Below the pieces are notes generated by a model. It saw nothing but the letters and a program-made list of their open reading frames with translations. It had not been told where the DNA came from and searched no databases. The position numbers and the translations under genes were made by a program. Below are positions 55,701 through 63,800 of a stretch of 64,000 nucleotides of DNA, one piece after another; the first letter of the stretch is position 1, and each line of letters starts with the position of its first letter. This stretch comes from Flaviramulus_B aquimarinus (GTDB lineage Bacteria > Bacteroidota > Bacteroidia > Flavobacteriales > Flavobacteriaceae): positions 242,642 through 306,641 of the forward strand of contig NZ_BAABJH010000007.1 of the NCBI RefSeq assembly GCF_039543205.1. The letters are read 5' to 3'.

Positions 55701-57665
55701 ACCACATTGACAGCTACAGGTGGCGATACCTATTTATGGAGTACGGGAGCTACCACGGCAAGTATTAATGTAAGTCCAAGTTCAACAACAACCTATTCCG
55801 TAACCGTAACCACCAATGGCTGTAGTGCTAACGATAATGTTGAGGTCACAGTAAACCCTTTACCAATAGCCAATGCAGGTTCAGATGTAACGATTTGCGA
55901 AGGTGATTCAACCATATTGACAGCTACAGGAGGCGGAACTTATTTATGGAGCACAGGAGCAACAACAGCGAGTATCTCTGTAAGTCCAAGTTCAACAAGT
56001 ATTTATACGGTAACAGCCACATCAAATGGATGTAGTTCAAATGATGATGTTACAGTAACTGTTAATTCAGCACCAACAGCAAGCGCAGGTTCGGATGTCT
56101 CTATATGTGAAGGTGATACAACTACATTAACAGCCTCAGGCGGTGATACTTATTTATGGAGCACAGGGGCCACAACAGCAAGTATAAATGTAAGTCCAAG
56201 TTCAACATCAACTTATACAGTAACAGTAAGTAATAATGGTTGTGGTGTTAGTGATAATGATGCTGTAACAATAACAGTTAATGCATTACCAACAGCCAAT
56301 GCAGGTTCAGATGTCTCTATATGTGAAGGCGATACAATCACATTAACAGCTTCAGGAGGCAATTTCTATTTATGGAGCACAGGAGCAACAACGGCGAGTA
56401 TCAATGTAAGTCCAAGTTCAACAACCATTTATACGGTAACAGTAACTTCAAATGGATGTAGCACCAATGACGATGTTCAGGTAACAGTTAACCCATTACC
56501 AGTAGCCAATGCAGGACCAGATGTTACAATCACTGAAGGCGATTCAACAACTTTAACAGCTACAGGTGGTGGTGCTTATTTGTGGAACACAGGAGCTACA
56601 ACAGCTAGTATTTCTGTAAGTCCAACATCTACAACAACATATTCAGTAACTGTCACTTCAAATGGATGTAATGATGTAGATGATGTTATTGTGACGGTTA
56701 ATGATCCGGCTCCCACTGTTTGCGAAGCTCCAATTGGGTATGAGGCATATTGGACTTTTGATGTGAATAATGGTCCAAATGATAGTTCTGGAAATAGTCA
56801 TAACCCAACATCAATTAATGGGACGTTGTCCTATGATACATCAGATTATAAACAAGGTGACCGGTCTGTTGTGTTTAACGGAACTGTTGACGTTCAGTAT
56901 AGTACAAGTACTTTTTTAACACCTGCATTAACTGTTAGAAGTTTAGCTGTTTGGATTAAACCTATAACTTTAAATGGACTTCAGTCAATTATGGATGAAG
57001 GAGGGGGGTCAAAAGGAGTTGCTTTAAGGTTAAACGGAAGTAATTTAGAAGCCGTTGTAAGAAGTAGTGCATCAAGTTTTACACAATTAAGTACTCCATA
57101 TCCTAATGATGCTGATTGGCATCATATAGCTTTAGTATATAATGGTGCAAATACAAGTTTTAAGTTATACCTTGATGGAGTGGAAGTAGCTGCAAGTAAT
57201 AGTGCAGCAAGCTCTGTGGGTGTACATAATGGAACTGGAGGTATAGGAGGCGTTATAGGAGGAAGAGACTCATTTAGAGAAGCTTCAGATTGCCACTTTA
57301 CTGGGAAGATGGATGGATATGCACTCTATAATGGAGTATTAACATTAACGCAAATACAAGAAGCAGCATGTTTAGGATTAGCTAGAGAACAAAGAAAACT
57401 AAGCATTACAGATAATAATCCAAGAATCAATTCAAGTAAACTTTATCCTAATCCATTTACAAATCAAATGAATATTACAATTGATGGCGTATATGAAAAA
57501 GTAGATATAACAGTACTTAATGTGTTAGGTCAATCACTATATTTTAAATCATTTAATAACCAAGATCATATTGAAATTTCCACAGGTAATTTTCAAAATG
57601 GACAATATTTAATACGAATGGATATAGATGGTAAAGTAAGCTATAAAAGAGCTATAAAAGAATAA
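49710..57665 (+). CDS. Sulfatase 1: sulfatase-LamG-LamG-(Ig/PKD-like)x19-LamG-T9SS fusion, 2651 aa
   Basis: A very large secreted sulfatase. The signal peptide ends NPLFSQ. The S1-type sulfatase domain covers about 24-535: metal ligands D33-D34 in LIIADDMGW, the formylglycine motif CAPTRAALLSG with C79, HWGKYHVGE, the FISDNGG Asp-Asn pair, and RGMKGEYYEGGIRS. LamG domains are at about 546-764 and 773-996. Nineteen tandem units of about 70 residues follow (about 1005-2333; pattern ANAGSDVxICEGDTTTLTASGG..YLWSTGATTASI), mostly with a Cys pair. A third LamG (2339-2557) and a T9SS type A domain (2571-2651) end it. It probably removes sulfate from a polysaccharide at the cell surface; substrate unknown. 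It needs a formylglycine-generating enzyme encoded elsewhere. Confidence 0.9.
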   Translation: MKSTKYSCLLLFTLFFNPLFSQTDPNIILIIADDMGWSQVSTGLTNLNNPSDFYETPTIETLASEGIAFPYGYVNGANCAPTRAALLSGQYAARPTNNVFNVYDLNRGNTSSNSTLIGPDMGLASNNNIDEIPSSAITIAETMKTAGYVTAHWGKYHVGENEASNTSNNAPTDQGFDYNYGGGTAGAPGSYFASSNSPYTFSSSIGPELDTYAAPYTLAESIALSVNGDNALEGTPKHVTDAMADAAIDFMETEKNNAFFMHFSNYAIHGPFNQANARPDLYAKYDVKTPSQIGHDSKGQAAIAEGMDQTIGRLIDYLKTTEDPRNPGSMLSENTLVYFISDNGGAISSDDAGPLRGMKGEYYEGGIRSVTFAWSEASWLANKGTVNTTPIQAFDLYPTFVEAAGGTLPSNYDIDGASQWQMLTNGTSMSREAIYWHFPGYLIDSKRDSRPVSVVRKGDYKLRYNYETLSYELFNLINDISEGANLLAGSPDQATLIIGNDMSTLLRNHLIDTSAPLPTYRSDGTTVPLPYIIDVNGGVPNSSDGCQAVNGYQAYWDFDIAEGADDASANSNNPNPINGTLSYDTVDFKEGDQSVVFNGSVDINYSSVTFMSPALTSRSVTAWIKPTSLTGIQEIFDEGGSDKGIAMRLNGSNIESIVRSTVSIADSLSAAFPNDGDWHHVALVYDGTNTTHKLFVDGVEVAASASAPVSLDSHNETGGGIGGVIGSWDSFVNAADSYFIGKMDAYAVYDSVLSDTDVATSACVSTGGNPTAGCQATTGFDAYLDFDSVSNANDASGNNHDPVSVTGSMSYDNIDFQEGDQSAIFNGATKVQYNDGTFLNEAKTNRTVSVWLKPDALNGGIQNIYDEGSNWKGITLRLNDNKIQARANQNTGLISAFVEADFDATMDGEWHHVVLVFEGGVRLTLYVDGVEEATDITDIPTSKDIAGNAGGIGGVFGTDTFDSNSNSNHHYYNGKMDAFAIYDYALTLTDIEANACLNNVVADAGPDVTICDGDSIILTASGGTSYLWSTGATTASITVSPSATTTYTVTAFDGGNSDDDDVIVTVNPLPTADAGVDITICDGDSTTLTASGGDTYLWSTGATTAIINVSPTSTTTYTVTVTSNGCSADDDVIVTVNPSPLANAGADITICEGDTTILTATGGDTYLWSTGATTASINVSPSSTTIYTVTATSNVCSSNDDVQVTVNPLPIANAGSDVSICEGSTTTLTASGGDTYLWSTGATTASINVSPSSTTTYSVTVTTNGCSTNDDVEVVVNPLPIANAGSDVTICEGDTTTLTASGGDTYLWITGATTASINVSPSSTTTYSVTVTTNGCSSNDDIEVTVNAAPIANAGLDVTICEGDSTTLTATGGGTYLWSTGATTASISVSPSSTTIYTVTATSNGCSANDDVEVTVNSIPIANAGSDVAICEGDTTTLTASGGDTYLWSTGATTASINVSPSSTTTYSVTATTNGCSSNDDVEVTVNAAPIANAGSDVSICEGDSTILTATGGGTYLWSTGATTASISVSPTTTTIYTVTATLNGCSSNDDITVTVNPLPIANAGSDVSICEGSTTTLTASGGDTYLWSTGATTASINVSPSSTTTYSVTVTTNGCSANDDVEVTVNSIPTANAGSDVAICEGDTTTLTATGGDTYLWSTGATMASINVSPSSTTTYSVTVTTNGCSANDDVEVTVNPLPIANAGSDVTICEGDSTILTATGGGTYLWSTGATTASISVSPSSTTIYTVTATSNGCSSNDDVTVTVNSAPTANAGSDISICEGDTTTLTASGGDTYLWSTGATTASINVSPTTTTVYTVTVSYNGCGISANDDVTVTVNTIPTADAGSDVTICQGDTTTLIASGGGTYLWSTGATTASINVSPSSTTIYTVTVTSNGCSSNDDIIVTVNPLPIANAGLDVSICEGSTTTLTATGGDTYLWSTGATTASINVSPSSTTTYSVTVTTNGCSANDDIEVTVNSIPTANAGSDVAICEGDTTTLTATGGDTYLWSTGATTASINVSPSSTTTYSVTVTTNGCSANDNVEVTVNPLPIANAGSDVTICEGDSTILTATGGGTYLWSTGATTASISVSPSSTSIYTVTATSNGCSSNDDVTVTVNSAPTASAGSDVSICEGDTTTLTASGGDTYLWSTGATTASINVSPSSTSTYTVTVSNNGCGVSDNDAVTITVNALPTANAGSDVSICEGDTITLTASGGNFYLWSTGATTASINVSPSSTTIYTVTVTSNGCSTNDDVQVTVNPLPVANAGPDVTITEGDSTTLTATGGGAYLWNTGATTASISVSPTSTTTYSVTVTSNGCNDVDDVIVTVNDPAPTVCEAPIGYEAYWTFDVNNGPNDSSGNSHNPTSINGTLSYDTSDYKQGDRSVVFNGTVDVQYSTSTFLTPALTVRSLAVWIKPITLNGLQSIMDEGGGSKGVALRLNGSNLEAVVRSSASSFTQLSTPYPNDADWHHIALVYNGANTSFKLYLDGVEVAASNSAASSVGVHNGTGGIGGVIGGRDSFREASDCHFTGKMDGYALYNGVLTLTQIQEAACLGLAREQRKLSITDNNPRINSSKLYPNPFTNQMNITIDGVYEKVDITVLNVLGQSLYFKSFNNQDHIEISTGNFQNGQYLIRMDIDGKVSYKRAIKE
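52720..56705 (+). repeat. Nineteen 210-nt tandem repeats within sulfatase 1, with a five-unit super-repeat
   Basis: In-frame units of about 210 nt encode Ig/PKD-like modules. The CCGTTACCAATAGC boundary returns at 53331, 54381 and 55437, that is after 1050 and 1056 nt, showing a five-unit super-repeat (units 4-8, 9-13, 14-18). Copies two and three are nearly identical over at least four units. Assembly from short reads could be unreliable here. Confidence 0.85.
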
Positions 57666-57689
57666 TATCATATTTATTTTTAAAGTAAA

Positions 57690-57727
57690 AAAAAAGAAGG
57701 GCATTTTTAGTAGTGCCCTTCTTTTTT
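57690..57727 (+). terminator. Terminator of sulfatase 1
   Basis: 14-bp arms AAAAAAGAAGGGCA (57690-57703) and TGCCCTTCTTTTTT (57714-57727) with a 10-nt loop; the last six bases form the T-tract. Confidence 0.9.
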
Positions 57728-57991
57728 ATGTTTTAGTAAATACCTTAATTTTAAACTATTGATAGGAAATAGGTATTTCATCTCCAAAGACATTTTGTTG
57801 TATAAATATTTTTTTCAAAAAATAACAACTACTATTTTTCCCTTAAGACTAGCTTATTTCTAAATCAGAGTAGTTTTTAATGACAAATTGTAAATAATAG
57901 CTTACATAATAAATATTAATAATCGTTTAAGTGCTTTTTTATTCGTTTAAATACATTATATTTGCTTTAAATACAACTAGAACCCAATTCT
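57728..57991. other. Intergenic region before sulfatase 2
   Basis: An AT-rich gap between the sulfatase 1 terminator and sulfatase 2. Apart from the promoter and operator at 57923-57964 I see no ORF or RNA gene. Confidence 0.5.
57923..57964 (+). promoter_or_regulatory. Promoter and paired direct-repeat operator of sulfatase 2
   Basis: Repeats TCGTTTAAGTGC (57923-57934) and TCGTTTAAATAC (57943-57954) have a 20-bp period with a T-rich spacer. The -7 box TATATTTG (57957-57964) begins 14 nt after the start of the second repeat. No TTG at -33, so activation by a protein bound to the repeats is likely. Confidence 0.6.
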
Positions 57992-60562
57992 ATGAAACCT
58001 ACAATTACGTTTTTAATACTGGTCGGCTTATTATTTAGTGGAAACTTATATTCTCAAACAGACCCTAATATTATATTAATAATCGCTGACGATATGGGCT
58101 GGAATCAAGTTAGTAGCAATGTAACGACTAATGTTGATGCCAATAATTATGGTAGTGACTTCTATGAAACACCAATAATAGATCAGCTAGCTTCAGAAGG
58201 TATTGCTTTTCCTTATGCCTATGTAAATGGTGCAAATTGCGCACCTACAAGAGCAGCGCTTTTAAGCGGACAATATGCAGCAAGACCACATAATAATGTA
58301 TTTACAGTTTATGATTTAAATCGAGGAAACACCTCTGGGAATTCAAATTTAATTGGGCCAGATATGGGGTTAGCTTCAAATGGTAATATAGACGAAATTC
58401 CAGCCAGTGCAATTACTATTGCAGAAACCATGCAAACAGCAGGCTATACAACAGCACATTTTGGTAAATACCATGTAGGAGAGTTTGAAGCCGCCAATGT
58501 TTCAAATAATGCGCCTACCGATCAAGGCTTTGATTATAACTATGGAGGAGGAACAGATGGAGGACCAGGAAATTATTTTTCAAATGGTACAACATTTGGT
58601 AGTAAAATAGGTCCAGAGTTAGACCCATATGCAGCTGTTTATACCTTGGCAGAATCAATTGAATTATCTGTAAATGGAGATAATGCTTTAGAAGGAACCC
58701 CTAAACATGTAACTGATGCTATGGCAGAAGCCGCTATGGATTTTATGGGTAACAATTCAGCTTCACCATTCTTTATGCACTTTAGTAATTTTGCTATACA
58801 TGGGCCATTTAACCCCAGTGATGCCAGACCGGATTTACGAGCTAAATATAATGACAAGGCTATTAGCAATCCAAGCACAATGGATCATGATAGCAAACCA
58901 GGTCAGGCTGCTTTAGCAGAAGGTATGGATCAGGCAATAGGTAGACTTATTGATTATTTAAAAACTACAGATGATCCAAGAAATCCAGGAAGCAAATTAT
59001 CAGAGAACACATTAGTATACTTTATTGCCGATAACGGAGATGCAGTTAAAAGAACACCTCAATCCCCATTACGAGGCATGAAAGGTGAATATTATGAAGG
59101 CGGAATTAGGTCAGTTACATTTGCTTGGTCTGAAGCTTCATGGTTAGCAAATAAAGGAACTGTTAATATGACACCAATAGTTGCTTTTGATTTATATCCA
59201 ACATTTGTGGAAGCAGCGGGAGGAACACTGCCAGGAGGCGGTTATGATATAGATGGAGAAAGTCAATGGCAAATGCTTACAAATGGATCGGCAATGACTA
59301 GAGAATCCCTATTTTGGCATCATCCAGGATATCTTATAGATTCCAAACGTGATTCTAGACCAGTAACTGTAGTAAGAAAAGGAGATTATAAATTAATGCA
59401 CTTTTATGAAGATAGTAGTTACGAATTGTATCACTTAATAAATGATATTAGTGAAATCACAAACTTATTGCCAAGTACAGATCAAGCTATAATTGATATA
59501 GCAAATGACATGATAACCGATATGATTGATCACTTAACAGATACCTCTGCACCGTTACCAACCTACAGAAACGATGGTACAGAAGTGCCAATGCCAGGTT
59601 TTGTATCAGTATCATCTTCTGGTAATTCAGGAGATGGGTGTCAAGTAACTACTGGTTACGAGGCCTATTGGGATTTTGATAGCGTAAGTAGCGCGGACGA
59701 TACTAGTGAAAATAACCATGATCCAATTACCGTAACAGGTAGTTTAGCTTATGATGGTTCAGATTTTCAAGAAGGCGATCAATCTGTTATATTCAATGGT
59801 TCCACAGAAATAGAATATGATGATGGCACATTTTTAAATGCATCCACAGATTCAAGAACGGTTATAGCTTGGATAAAACCTACAGCATTATCTGGTACTC
59901 AAGAAATATTTGAAGAAGGAGGAAGTGGAAATGGATTGGCTTTTCGATTGAATAATTCGACTTTAGAAGCTATAATAACTAACAATACAGACCCGGATGA
60001 AAGTGTGTCAGCAGTTTACCCAACAGATTTAGATTGGCACCATGTTGCTTTAGTATTTGATGGAACCAATACAACTTTAACGCTTTATATCGATGGCGTT
60101 TTAGCAAATTCAAATACAAGTGCACATAGTACCTTGAACGCTCATAACAGCCCTGGAGGTATAGGCGGTGTTCTAGGTGGAGGAGATGCTTTTGGAGCAG
60201 CTGCAGAAGATGGTTTTTTTACTGGAAAAATGGATGCTTATGCCGTATATAATGCTGTTTTAACAGAAACACAAGTTCAAAATTCAGCTTGTAGTAATAC
60301 CTTAGCAGTAAATGATGAAAATCAAGATTTTGGTTTATTGTATCCTAACCCATTTGTAAATCATTTGAATGTTAATTTTAATGAAGTTAATAAAAATATT
60401 AAAGTTGAGATATTTAGTGTCTTAGGAAAATCAATATATAGTAATAAATATTCAGAAAGAAAGTTTATTAATCTACCTGTGCAAAACTTATCAAAAGGCA
60501 TTTACATTATCAAAATTAAAACAGATACTAAAGATATCATTAAAAAAATATTAAAGAAATAA
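57992..60562 (+). CDS. Sulfatase 2: sulfatase-LamG-T9SS, 856 aa
   Basis: An 856-residue secreted sulfatase, a close paralog of its neighbours. The signal peptide ends SGNLYSQ. The sulfatase domain covers about 24-535: D33-D34 in LIIADDMGW, formylglycine Cys83 in CAPTRAALLSG, HFGKYHVGE, FIADNGDA (the third residue of the usual DNGG is Asp here), and RGMKGEYYEGGIRS. One LamG (about 548-768; FDSVSSADDTSENNHD, WIKPTALSG, DWHHVALVFDGTN, GKMDAYAVYNAVL) and a T9SS type A domain (about 777-856; LLYPNPFVNHLNV, FSVLGKSIY) follow. It probably desulfates a polysaccharide; specificity unknown. It has its own promoter and terminator. Confidence 0.92.
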   Translation: MKPTITFLILVGLLFSGNLYSQTDPNIILIIADDMGWNQVSSNVTTNVDANNYGSDFYETPIIDQLASEGIAFPYAYVNGANCAPTRAALLSGQYAARPHNNVFTVYDLNRGNTSGNSNLIGPDMGLASNGNIDEIPASAITIAETMQTAGYTTAHFGKYHVGEFEAANVSNNAPTDQGFDYNYGGGTDGGPGNYFSNGTTFGSKIGPELDPYAAVYTLAESIELSVNGDNALEGTPKHVTDAMAEAAMDFMGNNSASPFFMHFSNFAIHGPFNPSDARPDLRAKYNDKAISNPSTMDHDSKPGQAALAEGMDQAIGRLIDYLKTTDDPRNPGSKLSENTLVYFIADNGDAVKRTPQSPLRGMKGEYYEGGIRSVTFAWSEASWLANKGTVNMTPIVAFDLYPTFVEAAGGTLPGGGYDIDGESQWQMLTNGSAMTRESLFWHHPGYLIDSKRDSRPVTVVRKGDYKLMHFYEDSSYELYHLINDISEITNLLPSTDQAIIDIANDMITDMIDHLTDTSAPLPTYRNDGTEVPMPGFVSVSSSGNSGDGCQVTTGYEAYWDFDSVSSADDTSENNHDPITVTGSLAYDGSDFQEGDQSVIFNGSTEIEYDDGTFLNASTDSRTVIAWIKPTALSGTQEIFEEGGSGNGLAFRLNNSTLEAIITNNTDPDESVSAVYPTDLDWHHVALVFDGTNTTLTLYIDGVLANSNTSAHSTLNAHNSPGGIGGVLGGGDAFGAAAEDGFFTGKMDAYAVYNAVLTETQVQNSACSNTLAVNDENQDFGLLYPNPFVNHLNVNFNEVNKNIKVEIFSVLGKSIYSNKYSERKFINLPVQNLSKGIYIIKIKTDTKDIIKKILKK

Positions 60563-60589
60563 TCTATCCTTAAAATCACGATACCCTAT

Positions 60590-60621
60590 AAACTCCAAGA
60601 GAAACTATCTTGGAGTTTTTT
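60590..60621 (+). terminator. Terminator of sulfatase 2
   Basis: Arms AAACTCCAAGA (60590-60600) and TCTTGGAGTTT (60608-60618), 7-nt loop, then T's to 60621, 28 nt after the stop. Confidence 0.88.
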
Positions 60622-60726
60622 ACATCATAATTTCTTTAATACATATGTACATTCTTATAAATCTATAATCATGTACGCATTATTACTGTAGGTTAAATAT
60701 AATATAGATGAAAATTGTTTAAATAA

Positions 60727-60768
60727 TCGATGAAATACTTTTTTTATCGACAAAATGCACTATATTTG
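60727..60768 (+). promoter_or_regulatory. Promoter and paired direct-repeat operator of sulfatase 3
   Basis: Repeats TCGATGAAATAC (60727-60738) and TCGACAAAATGC (60747-60758), 20-bp period with a T7 spacer. The -7 box TATATTTG (60761-60768) begins 14 nt after the start of the second repeat, the same geometry as before sulfatase 2. No TTG at -33. Confidence 0.6.
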
Positions 60769-60814
60769 GCAAAACTTTAATTTATAAATTAGATTTCCCA
60801 AATCTCTCAATTCT

Positions 60815-63800
60815 ATGAAACCTATAATTTCTCTCTTAGTATGGTTATGCCTTTTATTTAATAGCAACGTATTTTCTCAAACCGACCCTAATATCATTTT
60901 AATTATTGCAGATGATATGGGTTGGTCTCAAGTAAGTACAGGACTTACCAATTTGAATAATCCAAGTGATTTTTTTGAAACTCCAAACATAGAAACTTTA
61001 GCAAGTGAAGGAATTGCATTCCCCTATGGTTATGTAAATGGAGCAAATTGTGCGCCAACACGAGCGGCATTATTAAGTGGTCAGTACCCTGCTAGACCAA
61101 CAAATAATATTTTTGCGGTTGATAATTTAAACAGAGGAGGAAACTCAACGTTGCTTGTGGGGCCAGATAATGGCTTGCCCAATGGTATTGACGAACTTCC
61201 TAATGATCCACTTACTAATGATGCTATTACCCTAGCAGAAACTATGAAATTGGCAGGATATTCCACAGTACATTTAGGAAAGTACCATGTTGGAGAAAAT
61301 GAAGATACAGATGTGAGTGATAATGCAGCTACCGATCAAGGTTTTGACACTAACTTTGGAGGTGGAACTAAAGGGAATCCAGGGGATTATTTTGCCTCAA
61401 GTGGTATGCCTTATACTTTTGGGGGTTCTATAGGGCCAGAATTAGATGCTTATGCGGAAGTATACCTTAATGATGATTTAACCGATTCCGATTATTTGTT
61501 AGATGGAAACTCTTTAATAGGAACTCCGAAACATGTTACTGACGCTATGGTAGAGGCTGCAACAGATTGGATAGATACAAATAGTAATAATCCATTTTTT
61601 ATGCACTTTAGTAATTATGCTGTTCATGGGCCATTTAACCCAAGTGATGCCCGTCCAGATTTAAGAGCAAAATACAATGATAAAGCCATAAATAACCCAG
61701 GTTTAATGGGGCATGATTTTAAACCAGGGCAAGCAGCTCTAGGTGAAGGTATGGATCAGGCTATAGGAAGATTAATTAATCACTTAAAAACAACTTCCGA
61801 TCCAAGAAACCCTGGTAAAATGTTATCTGAAAACACATTAGTCTATTTTATTTCTGATAATGGAGGTGCTGTAAGAACAGAAGATAATGGTCCGTTACGA
61901 GGATATAAAGGAGATTTGTATGAAGGCGGAATTCGTTCCGTTACATTTGCTTGGTCAGAAGCACCATGGTTAGCTAATAAAGGGACTGTAAATACTACGC
62001 CAATAATAGCTTTTGATTTATACCCAACTTTTGTTGAAGCTGCAGGAGGTTCATTACCAGGGGGAGGTTACGAAATTGATGGTGAAAGTCAATGGCAAAT
62101 GTTAATAAATGGAACAGCTATGACTAGAGATGCACTTTATTGGCATTTCCCTGGTTACATAAGAAGCCAAACACCTGTTACAGTCATTAGAAAAGGAGAT
62201 TATAAACTAATTCATTTTTATGAAACGGCAGATTACGAAATGTATGATTTGATAAATGACATAAGTGAGACGACTAATCTATTAGATGGTAACCCAGATC
62301 AAGCTACAATCGATTTAGCAAATGATATGGTTACAGATATGCGAACGCACTTAATAGATACCTCTGCACCATTGCCAACGTACAGAAGTGGAGCAAATGC
62401 TGGAGACGAAGTTCCATTACCAGCATTAATATCCAATACACCTTCAAACTCTACAGATGGATGTCAAGCTGAAAGCGGATATAATGCGTATTGGGATTTT
62501 GACATAGCTAGCAATGCAGATGATGCTTCAGTAAATTTAAATAACCCAATAGCAACAACAGGAACATTGTCCTATGATGCCGTAGATTTTAAAGAAGGTG
62601 ATCAATCCGTAGTATTTAACGGATCAACAAGAATTCAATATAATGATGGAACATTTTTAAATGCTTCAACAGCTTCAAGAAGTGTTTCTGTTTGGATTAA
62701 ACCAACAAATTTAACTGGTACCCAAGAAATATTAGATGAAGGAGGAAATGGTAATGGTTTAGCTATACGATTAAATAATGCAACATTAGAAGCACAGATT
62801 ACAAATAATACTGATCCAGATGAGAATGTTTCAGCAATCTTTCCAAATGATGGAGATTGGCATCATATTGCTTTAGTTTTTGATGGCGCCAATACAAGCT
62901 TAAAACTATATATAGATGGTGTAGAAGAAGATGTTAATTCAAGTGCTTTTAGTATTTTAGATACACATTCTAGCCCAGGAGGTATTGGAGGCGTAATGAG
63001 TAATGATGCATTTAATAGTGGAGAGACTGGGACTTACTTTACAGGTAAAATGGATGCATTTGCTGTATATGATTCCGTATTAACAGAATCTCAAGTTCAA
63101 AATTCAGCCTGTTATATCCCGCCTCCATCAAGTGGATGCGTTACTGTAGCAAAAAGTAGTTTTGAAGCTTTTTGGGATTTTGATAATGGTAATAATGCCG
63201 ATGACGTTTCGGGTAACAATCACGATCCTCAAATAGCAATTTCTTCAGGTATAACTTTTGACTCAAACGATTTTAAAGATGGAGATCAATCAATTGCTTT
63301 TAACGGTACAGAAGCCATTCAATATGCTACAAACTCTGGAACACCTGATAACTTTTTAAATACTTCAACTAGTTCTAGAAGTATAGCAGTATGGATTAAA
63401 CCAACCAATTTAACAGGGAATCAAAATATTTTTGATGAAGGAGGTAATAATAAAGGAATAGCAGTAAGGTTATCAGGAGGTAATTTAGAATCAGTAATTA
63501 GAGACACAAATTCCACTGCAAGTTTAATATCAGCTTCTTTTCCAAATGATGGAGCGTGGCATCATGTGGCTATGGTTTATGATGGTAGTACTACAAATCA
63601 TACACTTTATATTGACGGATCACAAGTGGCTAATGATAATAGTGCAAATGTACCAGGAACGGTTCCAAGTAACTTAAGTTATGGTGGAATTGCTGGTAAA
63701 TTAAGTGGAAAAGATAGTTTTCAAAATACTTTAGATGCATTCTTTACAGGAAAAATGGATGCCTTTGCATTATCTAATGGTGTATTATCAGGAGATCAAA

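Noticed and set aside
53414..55705. Recurrent 61-aa minus-strand ORFs inside sulfatase 1
   Set aside because: They are identical shadows of the repeated units; their 1050/1056-nt spacing is useful only as evidence for the super-repeat.
52720..56705. Regular 210-nt periodicity that could suggest a CRISPR or satellite array
   Set aside because: The units are in frame, diverged at codon level and encode Ig/PKD-like modules of one protein; the units are far longer than CRISPR repeats and there are no unique spacers.
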